A stretch of DNA of 5,483 nt from Saprospiraceae bacterium (GCA_004297645.1 SCUG01000282.1:1-5483), one strand, 5' to 3'; numbered from the stretch's first letter, positions 1 through 5,483 are shown. Made by a program: numbers and translations. Notes: generated from the sequence alone by a model not told the origin.

Positions 1-384
1 CTCCAGGGCGTGCTGCCCGGCAGCTACTCACTGACGGTGACGGATGCGGACAGTTGCCAGAACGTGTTTTACTTCACGGTGGACGTGGCGAATGCGGCGG
101 GGGAGGAGCAGGCCGTGCCGTTCCGGGCGGTCATCGTGCCGAACCCCAGTGGGGCCGGCGGCGCGGAACTTTGGTTAGAACTGGCCCGGCCGCAAGTGCT
201 GACGGTGCAGGTTTACGACGGTTTGGGGCGGGTGGTTTTTTCAAAAAAAGCCTTCACGGCAGCGGGCGAATCCCGGCGGGATTTGCCGGCCCCGGCAGCT
301 ACCGGGATGCCGCCGGGCGTGTATTGGGTGGTGGTGAAAAACGGGAACGGGGTGGCGCTGGTGCTGGCGTGGGCGGTGGAGTGA
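1..384 (+). CDS. C-terminal end of a T9SS-sorted surface protein (5' truncated by window edge)
   Basis: The reading frame is open from base 1 and stops at TGA 382-384, giving 127 residues of a longer protein. A GTG at 10 is in frame, but it is internal to a domain and is not a likely start. Residues 1-19 (LQGVLPGSYSLTVTDADSC) match the ending of SprB-type repeats, which usually read L.PG.Y.LTVTD..GC, so the missing part is probably a repetitive adhesin-like ectodomain. Residues from about 40 to 127 form a type-A T9SS sorting domain: the VPNPS motif at 46-50, an LTVQVYDGLGRVV strand, and a PGVYWVVVKNG strand near the C terminus. Such domains direct a Sec-exported protein through the outer membrane for release or surface anchoring. 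GC content is about 64%, well above the next gene. The sorting-domain call is firm; the function of the full protein cannot be seen. Confidence 0.9.
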   Translation, partial: LQGVLPGSYSLTVTDADSCQNVFYFTVDVANAAGEEQAVPFRAVIVPNPSGAGGAELWLELARPQVLTVQVYDGLGRVVFSKKAFTAAGESRRDLPAPAATGMPPGVYWVVVKNGNGVALVLAWAVE

Positions 385-394
385 GGGGGGGGGG
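385..394. repeat. G10 homopolymer immediately after the stop codon of the first gene
   Basis: Ten consecutive G residues start one base after the TGA stop at 382-384. The last four Gs plus A395 can pair with TCCCC at 400-404 around a TTTC loop, a 5-bp stem with no T-tract behind it, so it is at best a poor terminator. The run lies outside any coding sequence I support, so length changes would not alter a protein. It is also a place where sequencing or assembly errors are likely. Confidence 0.8.
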
Positions 395-410
395 ATTTCT
401 CCCCGCTCCC

Positions 411-441
411 TTGCGAATAAAAAAATTTCCGCATACCTTGC
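411..441 (+). promoter_or_regulatory. Weak candidate Bacteroidota-type promoter for the 566-4153 gene
   Basis: A TTG at 411-413 is followed after 20 bases by TACCTTGC at 434-441. The Bacteroidota sigma-ABfr consensus is TTTG near -33 and TAnnTTTG near -7 with comparable spacing. The -7 box matches only four of six fixed positions, so this is a suggestion only. No better TAnnTTTG match was seen between 385 and 565. Confidence 0.2.
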
Positions 442-479
442 GCATCGGACGTTCTTGCCTAAAGCTCCGCAATTTCAGA

Positions 480-491
480 AAAAGCGCTTTT
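480..491. repeat. 12-bp perfect palindrome in the leader region
   Basis: AAAAGCGCTTTT reads the same on both strands and lies about 75 bases before the start of the large gene. It could be a binding site for a dimeric regulator. It is short and A/T-flanked, so chance is a realistic explanation. Confidence 0.4.
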
Positions 492-536
492 CAAGTTTCA
501 ATTATATTCCCAATGGGCATTGATAATGAACCATTT

Positions 537-557
537 TTTCAAAAACCGTTTCAAAAA
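537..557 (+). repeat. Direct repeat TTTCAAAAA x2 with 12-nt period just upstream of the start codon
   Basis: TTTCAAAAA occurs at 537-545 and again at 549-557, separated by CCG, directly before the TTTTCACC that precedes ATG 566. In Bacteroidota the region before a start is normally A/T-rich and lacks a Shine-Dalgarno sequence, so this is probably part of the translation initiation region. The exact repetition may be incidental. Confidence 0.45.
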
Positions 558-565
558 TTTTCACC

Positions 566-3500
566 ATGGAAAAACTTTCTCACTTCCAGACAAAGTGCGA
601 CGTTGTACATCAACGTCCGGTCTCTCTCTCTCTCTCTCTCTCTAAAGACTTAGCGTCATGTCGATTTCAGTATAGGAAACGATACTGCAATTACAGTCTG
701 TTGGGGATTTTGGCATTGATTCTATTTATTTTCCTTTTAGGCTTACCACCTCATCTTATTGCCCAGGAATATTTTTCCTGCCTTTCGAATCCCAACACGG
801 GCTGTCCGCCGGAAAACCCGGAGTGTGGTTTTGAACAACCCAATGCGCCTTGCCAAAACCCTGCTTACAATGGGGTCAGATTATTCACGGGTGGAATCAT
901 TCCAGTCATTGAAGAATGTGAAAGAATCAAATTTCCTGTCCATATTTCATGTACAGCGTTCCCGCCTTCTTGTGCATCCAACCTTTTATTTCATGCACTG
1001 GAAGTAAAGTTCAGGGTGGTAGGCGATGGGATATTAGAGGGGATTGTTCCCACTTATGAAGTACCGGTAAATCCCAACACCCAACAATTGACCTCTTTTA
1101 GTTACCTCAATGAAAGAGAGTTTAAATGGATTGTTCTGTGTTATGAACAACCCGGCGGGGTTTTTCAGCACCAGTTGCCTATCGGCGACTTGCTCAACGT
1201 CATACCGCTTTTTCATTTGAATGTACTGGCAGACCCCGGTGCTGAAATCTCAGTCGAGATAGATTACGTCAACCTCATTGGCATTGACTACGTGAACCCT
1301 ACTGCCTGCGACGACGACTGCTGCGCTTTTCCTGAAAATGCAGTAGCTTCTGTCGCAAGTACGTCTTCCGATTGCACGCAAAATATTGTCGCCAACCTGA
1401 AGCAATTGAACACTCCAAATCCTGGGGAAGAAATATGGTACAGTGTGATATTGGAAAATAACTCGGGTGCTCCTATCAATTACAATAGCCTCGACTTTCG
1501 CCTCCGGTTTGAAGATTTGCATGAAACCATCCCGGATATTGGCATCTCGTTTCCCGGAGATTTGCCAGCTCAAAAAGAGGAAAATTTTGACGAAAATGGT
1601 TCTGGTCCCGGAGAGACGGCTACGTTTTATTATCGCTTCACGAACGGCATCCTGCCAGCCGGGGAGACGGCTATGTTGGACATCGTCATTCTTGACCCGG
1701 TTGAATTCGAGAACCTGCTTGGAGAAGGCAACCTGACGCTGGAATTCATCCGCCTGAATACAAATGCAGGTTGTTGTCAAATTGGTGGGCTTCCCCTTAC
1801 CGAGCAAGTTGTCTTCCCTGGCATATTGACTTGTGAAAATTGTGTGCCTGCCGTCAGAATCGGTCCCCTTACCAATCCTCCGACCGGGGAATGCAAGACC
1901 GGGTTTACCGTTCAGTTTCTTTCTTCCGGGGATATGACGGTCGAGCGCCTGTACATGGAGTTTGATATCGAAACAAGCGGTGTGCTGGCTTTTTCTGAAA
2001 TCAAACCGGGTGACAATTCGCTCGCCTGCATGGCTGCCTGTCCCGGCAATTGCGTAGCGGAGTGCAATACCAATCACATCGTCATCGATTTTTCCGATAG
2101 CGTTAATCCGCTCCTTATCAATAACCAGGATTATTTCGAGATAATCTTCGATGGAAACAATGGCGGCATTACCGGAGTTACCCTTGCCAGCCTTGAATTA
2201 GACCAGGTGAACGAAAACCCTTGTATTCCTGCCGTTAGTTTCGACCCCAGCCTCCAATTCCCGATTGAAAAATGCGATTACTGCGACGAAGTAACCGCAG
2301 ATATTGGTGCGTATGCCGGCACTTATACCTTGGACGATAATTGCGAGGAAGGCTTCTCGGTTTACATGGACTTCGGCACTACCCTGGTTGACAGATTGAC
2401 CGTAGAATTCACTTTACAAGTGATGGGTACAGGCACTGTCACCATTAACGAGCAGGCTTCCGATGCGTTCTGCGATGCCTATAACAATAACTGCGACCCG
2501 GGCGCAGGGGCATCCAATTGCCTCGAAATCAATGGCAACACGGTTGTTTTAGACCTATGTTATGCCTCTGCCACGGCGTTGGGCAATGACATCAGGATAA
2601 TAGACCTCGTTCTCAATGGCACGGGCACTGTGTCAGGGGTGACGATAACTAAGCTGGAAGTGCATACTTGCGACCCGCCTAACTATAACCCCTGCCAGGG
2701 AGAGGTTTGCGATGTGCGCTGCCTCGGTGCTGCCGCAGGTGTGTTCCCGCTCGTACCCACCCAGAATCCTTCCGTCTGCCCGGATGAATGGACCATTGCG
2801 GGGGTCATTCGGGAAGAAACCAATCTCCCGAACCCGCCTAATTGCTGCGGTGTGGGGGATGGCATCGGGGATGTGGAGGTGTGTATTACTGATGCCTCAA
2901 TTTTACCTACATCATCACCTTTTAATGAAGTTCTTTGTACTAATCCTTTCAGTTCAGGGATGACCTCAACGGTGGATTGTGATGGAACGTATGGGCAAAC
3001 CTTCATCACGAACGCCAATCTTCTTTACGTTACACCTATAAAAGATTGCGACCCGATGAACGGCGTTTCTACTTTCGATTTGGTGTTGATTACAAAGCAC
3101 ATTCTTGGTGTTCAGGCTTTAAACTCGCCCTATAAAATCATAGCGGCTGATGCGAATCACAGCAATTCAGTTACCACTTTTGACCTCGTTGAACTAAGAA
3201 AACTAATCTTGTTCATCAATACTGATTTCCCAAATAATACCTCCTGGCGCTTCATTTACGCCGGCTACACATTCCCGAATCCAGGCAATCCTTTTGAAAC
3301 TCCGTTTCCGGAAGAAACAGTGGTAACGGAAAGCCAAAACCCGGCTATGGACGTGGACTTCATCGGAGTGAAAATCGGCGACGTCAACAACAACGCCGAC
3401 CTATGCGACGCATGCGGTCCCGGCTTTGCGCCTCCGGGCGGCGGAGGAGAAAGCGTGTTCCTGAAGCTTATGAATGACGGAGCCATGGCAACAGGCGAGG

Positions 3501-4153
3501 TCAGGACTTTCGGGTTTGCCCTGCAATCCGAAAAAGACCTGGCAGCCTGGCAGACGGGTATTCGTTTCGACCCGGAAGTGTTCGAATTCCTGGGAACGGA
3601 AGCAAGCGCCTTGACCGGGTTCAGCGAAGCCGGCAATTTCGGACTCACCGAAGTTGCTGACGGCAAAATCAGGGTGCTCTGGTTCGCAGAAAACGGCGCT
3701 CCGCTCAATTTTCGCAGCACGGAAGGAGTCATCCGGCTCAGGTTTAAAGCTTTAAAGAATATGCAAGACGTGACCCGTGCGATTAGCCTGGATGACGAAA
3801 TACTGCAAAACCTCGCTTACGACGAATCGGGCACAGCCTGCCGGGTTCGATTAAAAACCAATCGAACCGGTGAAATCTCATCCACTGCGACGGTTGAACA
3901 AATTACTGTTCAAGCGATTCCGAATCCCTTCAAAAATGAGGTGTTCTTTTCGCTGCACCTACCGGAAGAATCGCCAGTAGAAATTTCCCTGTTCGATATT
4001 TATGGCCGCTTGGCCGCCTCCTGGCAGGGCAGCCTCGATGCCGGAGAATCAGCCGTACCTTTCATCGAAACAAATTCCTGGGGAAGCGGAGTATTCACTT
4101 ACCTGGTGAAAACGCCTTTGCAAACGCTGACGGGGACAATCGTTAAGCAGTAA
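566..4153 (+). CDS. Large multidomain T9SS-secreted protein with dockerin-like and cohesin-like domains; candidate phase-variable 5' end
   Basis: This 1195-residue exported protein is probably a surface or extracellular structural/adhesive protein; no catalytic domain is recognised. ATG 566 is chosen because it is the only ATG/GTG/TTG in frame between the stop at 521-523 and TTG 701, which lies inside the signal peptide core. Residues 1-43 are an unusually long n-region that includes SLSLSLS (20-26), encoded by a (TC)11 tract, and RKR at 37-39. Residues 44-60 are the hydrophobic core, with likely cleavage near LIAQ (64-67). Four beta-rich units follow, each ending in clustered cysteines: CDDDCC 248-253, CENC 423-426, CDYC 570-573, CDVRC 715-719. 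The third and fourth are homologous. Residues about 740-825 look Ig/CarboxypepD_reg-like. A type I dockerin-like pair of Ca-binding loops sits at 827-838 (DCDPMNGVSTFD, with Met at position 5) and 862-873 (DANHSNSVTTFD). DFIGVKIGDVN at about 931-941 is followed by CDAC (947-950), a cohesin-like domain (about 962-1092) and a type-A T9SS sorting domain (1115-1195, IPNPF 1118-1122). Domain calls are by eye; the overall role is inferred. Confidence 0.93.
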   Translation: MEKLSHFQTKCDVVHQRPVSLSLSLSKDLASCRFQYRKRYCNYSLLGILALILFIFLLGLPPHLIAQEYFSCLSNPNTGCPPENPECGFEQPNAPCQNPAYNGVRLFTGGIIPVIEECERIKFPVHISCTAFPPSCASNLLFHALEVKFRVVGDGILEGIVPTYEVPVNPNTQQLTSFSYLNEREFKWIVLCYEQPGGVFQHQLPIGDLLNVIPLFHLNVLADPGAEISVEIDYVNLIGIDYVNPTACDDDCCAFPENAVASVASTSSDCTQNIVANLKQLNTPNPGEEIWYSVILENNSGAPINYNSLDFRLRFEDLHETIPDIGISFPGDLPAQKEENFDENGSGPGETATFYYRFTNGILPAGETAMLDIVILDPVEFENLLGEGNLTLEFIRLNTNAGCCQIGGLPLTEQVVFPGILTCENCVPAVRIGPLTNPPTGECKTGFTVQFLSSGDMTVERLYMEFDIETSGVLAFSEIKPGDNSLACMAACPGNCVAECNTNHIVIDFSDSVNPLLINNQDYFEIIFDGNNGGITGVTLASLELDQVNENPCIPAVSFDPSLQFPIEKCDYCDEVTADIGAYAGTYTLDDNCEEGFSVYMDFGTTLVDRLTVEFTLQVMGTGTVTINEQASDAFCDAYNNNCDPGAGASNCLEINGNTVVLDLCYASATALGNDIRIIDLVLNGTGTVSGVTITKLEVHTCDPPNYNPCQGEVCDVRCLGAAAGVFPLVPTQNPSVCPDEWTIAGVIREETNLPNPPNCCGVGDGIGDVEVCITDASILPTSSPFNEVLCTNPFSSGMTSTVDCDGTYGQTFITNANLLYVTPIKDCDPMNGVSTFDLVLITKHILGVQALNSPYKIIAADANHSNSVTTFDLVELRKLILFINTDFPNNTSWRFIYAGYTFPNPGNPFETPFPEETVVTESQNPAMDVDFIGVKIGDVNNNADLCDACGPGFAPPGGGGESVFLKLMNDGAMATGEVRTFGFALQSEKDLAAWQTGIRFDPEVFEFLGTEASALTGFSEAGNFGLTEVADGKIRVLWFAENGAPLNFRSTEGVIRLRFKALKNMQDVTRAISLDDEILQNLAYDESGTACRVRLKTNRTGEISSTATVEQITVQAIPNPFKNEVFFSLHLPEESPVEISLFDIYGRLAASWQGSLDAGESAVPFIETNSWGSGVFTYLVKTPLQTLTGTIVKQ
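599..617 (+). repeat. 7-bp perfect hairpin (GACGTTG / CAACGTC, loop TACAT) abutting the TC tract
   Basis: GACGTTG at 599-605 is the exact reverse complement of CAACGTC at 611-617, leaving a 5-base loop. The stem ends three bases before the microsatellite at 621 and lies within the first 20 codons of the large gene. In RNA it could slow ribosomes or polymerase ahead of the pyrimidine tract. In DNA, a foldback next to a dinucleotide repeat could favour replication slippage. It is not a standard terminator because no uninterrupted U-tract follows. Confidence 0.6.
621..643 (+). repeat. (TC)11T dinucleotide microsatellite inside the 5' coding end; candidate contingency locus
   Basis: Eleven uninterrupted TC units plus one T encode the SLSLSLS stretch of the large secreted protein, upstream of its signal peptide. 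The unit is 2 nt, so each gain or loss shifts the reading frame. From ATG 566 the body is in frame with 8, 11 or 14 units. With 12 units translation meets TAG (now 651-653), and with 10 units it meets TAA (now 643-645). Two-base repeats in the start of surface-protein genes are a known mechanism of translational phase variation in other bacteria. Variation at this locus itself is inferred, not observed. Confidence 0.9.
3841..3870. repeat. Inverted repeat at the linker between cohesin-like and sorting domains
   Basis: GGTTCGATT at 3844-3852 is the reverse complement of AATCGAACC at 3860-3868, around a 7-base loop. Alternatively CCGG at 3841-3844 pairs with CCGG at 3867-3870, with G3845 bulged, extending the stem to 11 bp. 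It lies in the coding sequence at residues 1092-1102, where the cohesin-like domain gives way to the linker before the T9SS sorting domain. It may be incidental, an RNA structure, or a recombination point for domain shuffling. Confidence 0.5.
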
Positions 4154-4168
4154 GCTGCTATCGGCAAC

Positions 4169-4202
4169 AGTCAGGAGGTAACTTCGAAGTTACCTCCTGA
4201 CT
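4169..4202. terminator. Perfect 34-nt palindrome downstream of the large gene; probable transcription terminator
   Basis: The left arm AGTCAGGAGGTAACTTC (4169-4185) is matched base for base by its reverse complement at 4186-4202. It begins 16 bases after the TAA at 4151-4153. As RNA it would form a stem of about 15 bp with a UCGA loop. Only TTT follows on the plus strand, and no T-tract follows on the minus strand, so it is not a classic U-tract terminator; it could instead be a dispersed palindromic element or an mRNA-stabilising hairpin. Its position at the 3' end of one gene and 55 bases before the next start favours termination. Confidence 0.6.
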
Positions 4203-4256
4203 TTCCTGGTACAAGCGCATCAAACCAGTTTCAAATCTTAAAAAACAGATACACCC

Positions 4257-5483
4257 ATGCAACGTAAATCTCTACTTTCCATCTTACTCATTTTCTTCTT
4301 TTATCTTCAAACCAGCCTTCTTTTCTCACAGGTTATCTATGTGGATGCCAATGTACCGGGCGGCATTCAGGACGGCACTTCCTGGGAAAATGCTTTCGCC
4401 GCACTACAGGACGCCTTGGCGGCAGCCCAATACGGCGACACGGTGTGGGTAGCGCAGGGCGCTTATTATCCGACAGGTGATGACAACCGCAACGTTTCTT
4501 TCGAACTGCCCAATGGCGTTGCTCTCTTTGGCGGTTTCTCCGGCGTGGAGGCGGCTTTAGACGAACGGGACTGGGAGACCAATGAAACCATCCTGAGCGG
4601 CGGCATCGGCGCACCGGGAGACGATTCTGACAACTCCTTTACCGTCGTTTACATCGAATATGCCGATTCCAGCACTGTCTTGGACGGCTTCGTCATCACC
4701 AGTGGCAACGCCAACAGTCAGGCGCCTTTGGAACCCGCCGGCAGCAGGACCAAAAATGGCGGGGGAATGTACATCGAAGGCTCCTCTCAGGCTATGGATA
4801 CCCGCCCTGTCATCAGAAACTGCACCTTCCGGCTGAACAATGCCCGCTTCCGGGGAGGGGCGGTTTATATCAACGGCGTAGCAGGTGGCTCGACCAGCCC
4901 TTTGATGAAAAATTGCCGCTTCGAGGAGAACACGGCGATTCTCGGAGGCGCTCTTTACAAGGATGGCGGCAGTTACGACCAGGGCATGTTGGTGACGGAT
5001 TGTACCTTTCTGGCTAACCTGGCGAATCAGGGAGGAGCCGTGAACTACCTCAATTCCCATGGAGAGCATGATTTTGTGTTCCGGGATTGCCTTTTCCAGG
5101 ATAATTATGCGCTCACCGGCGGAGGGGCTATCCACCAGGATGTAAACCATCCTCAGGGAAAGCTGATTTTTACTGGTTGTGATTTCGTTTTTAATGCGAC
5201 GGAAGGGGATGGGGGGGCTATAGAGCATTATAATTTCACAGGCTCGGATGCACTTGTCATTGACAGTTGCAAGTTTACCATGAATTTTGCTTTTGCTGCG
5301 GGTACGATAATGTCTATAGGTGAGGGATTAATTGAAATGAATAATTCTATTTTTGAAAATAACTTGGTACATGATGAGGGTGGTTGTTTAAATATAAATG
5401 AAAGTAGTTTAAAAGCAGCCAATTGTATTTTTTTTAATTCGGAAGCCGTAGAGGAAGGGAGTGTGTTAAACCAAAGCCCACCG
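4257..5483 (+). CDS. Secreted parallel beta-helix protein with Pmp-like FxxN/GGA repeats (3' truncated by window edge)
   Basis: The frame is open from ATG 4257 to the window edge, giving 409 codons without a stop. Residues 1-25 are a signal peptide: QRK n-region, a hydrophobic LLSILLIFFF core, and likely cleavage around LLFSQ. The mature start IYVDANVPGG, then DGTSWENAFAALQDAL and GDTVWVAQGAYYPT, is the usual opening of DUF1565/pectate-lyase-like right-handed beta-helix proteins. LFGGFSGVE and VLDGFVITSGNAN follow. From about residue 185 there are eight roughly 20-35-residue coils with the pattern C.F..N.A...GGA, for example CTFRLNNA..RGGAVY and CRFEENTAILGGALY. The FxxN and GGA[ILV] motifs are those of chlamydial polymorphic membrane protein repeats. 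No catalytic residues of a lyase are evident, so a structural or adhesive role is more likely. A T9SS sorting domain is expected beyond the edge but is not seen. No Shine-Dalgarno sequence precedes the start; the leader is A-rich (AAAAAACAGATACACCC). GC falls from about 62% near 4400 to about 32% after 5280. Confidence 0.88.
   Translation, partial: MQRKSLLSILLIFFFYLQTSLLFSQVIYVDANVPGGIQDGTSWENAFAALQDALAAAQYGDTVWVAQGAYYPTGDDNRNVSFELPNGVALFGGFSGVEAALDERDWETNETILSGGIGAPGDDSDNSFTVVYIEYADSSTVLDGFVITSGNANSQAPLEPAGSRTKNGGGMYIEGSSQAMDTRPVIRNCTFRLNNARFRGGAVYINGVAGGSTSPLMKNCRFEENTAILGGALYKDGGSYDQGMLVTDCTFLANLANQGGAVNYLNSHGEHDFVFRDCLFQDNYALTGGGAIHQDVNHPQGKLIFTGCDFVFNATEGDGGAIEHYNFTGSDALVIDSCKFTMNFAFAAGTIMSIGEGLIEMNNSIFENNLVHDEGGCLNINESSLKAANCIFFNSEAVEEGSVLNQSPP

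Noticed and set aside
385..404. G-run plus TCCCC hairpin as terminator of the first gene
   Set aside because: The stem is only 5 bp and is followed by GCTCCC, not a T-tract, so termination here is not supported.
54..653. 199-codon plus-strand open frame overlapping the end of the first gene and the leader
   Set aside because: It is a shifted-frame shadow of the GC-rich first gene, with low-complexity Gly/Arg composition. Only its end, from ATG 513 into the TC tract, is of interest.
701..703. TTG 701 as an alternative start of the large gene
   Set aside because: It would begin in the middle of the hydrophobic signal core and remove all positive charge from the n-region.
1250..2077. 275-codon open frame on the minus strand inside the large gene
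   Set aside because: The plus-strand frame here has clear secreted-protein domains; the antisense product has no recognisable motif, and its length is explained by the codon use of the opposite strand.
3743..3756. 14-bp palindrome TTTAAAGCTTTAAA in the cohesin-like coding region
   Set aside because: It is low-complexity, lies within coding sequence for RFKALK, and has no positional reason to be functional.
5211..5217. G7 run inside the beta-helix gene, considered as a second phase-variation tract
   Set aside because: Seven Gs fall in ordinary Gly codons of a GGA repeat and the run is short. There is no supporting arrangement like that of the TC tract.
4557..5228. 223-codon open frame on the minus strand inside the beta-helix gene
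   Set aside because: The plus-strand frame carries a signal peptide and eight regular coils. The antisense frame merely mirrors these repeats.

Overview
The window reads as a stretch of a Bacteroidota chromosome, most likely from the Saprospiria (Lewinella/Haliscomenobacter-like). That placement is an inference. It rests on two type IX secretion system (T9SS) type-A sorting domains, a SprB-repeat-like segment, a dockerin/Ig module with the wording NGVSTFDLVLITKHILG and DFIGVKIGDVN that I associate with that group, and the absence of Shine-Dalgarno sequences before the starts. All three genes are on the plus strand and all encode secreted or surface proteins. No RNA gene, CRISPR array, transposase or metabolic gene is visible.

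Layout: (1) 1-384 is the 3' end of a GC-rich (about 64%) gene for a surface protein that ends in a T9SS sorting domain. (2) 385-565 is a leader or intergenic region. It has a G10 tract right after the stop codon, a short palindrome and a 9-nt direct repeat. (3) 566-4153 encodes a 1195-residue multidomain exported protein: signal peptide, four Cys-punctuated beta-rich units (two clearly homologous), an Ig-like/dockerin module, a cohesin-like domain and a T9SS sorting domain. Its 5' coding end carries a (TC)11 microsatellite at 621-643, between the only usable in-frame start codon and the signal peptide. (4) 4154-4256 is intergenic, with a perfect 34-nt palindrome that probably ends transcription. 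(5) 4257 to the window edge is the first 409 codons of a parallel beta-helix surface protein with about eight Pmp-like FxxN/GGA repeats.

The main discovery candidate is the TC tract. Gain or loss of one unit puts a stop codon (TAG at 651-653, or TAA at 643-645) directly behind the tract. In addition, each of the three reading frames has its own upstream ATG (513, 526, 566) that reads openly into the tract. The tract could therefore be an ON/OFF switch, or a selector among three starts, for a large surface protein. This is read from one sequence; whether repeat number varies in the population is unknown.

The genes share an export route (Sec, then probably T9SS) and may form a cell-surface adhesion or polysaccharide-interaction set. 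Nothing in the window proves a common substrate or an operon, and the palindrome between genes 2 and 3 argues for separate transcripts.
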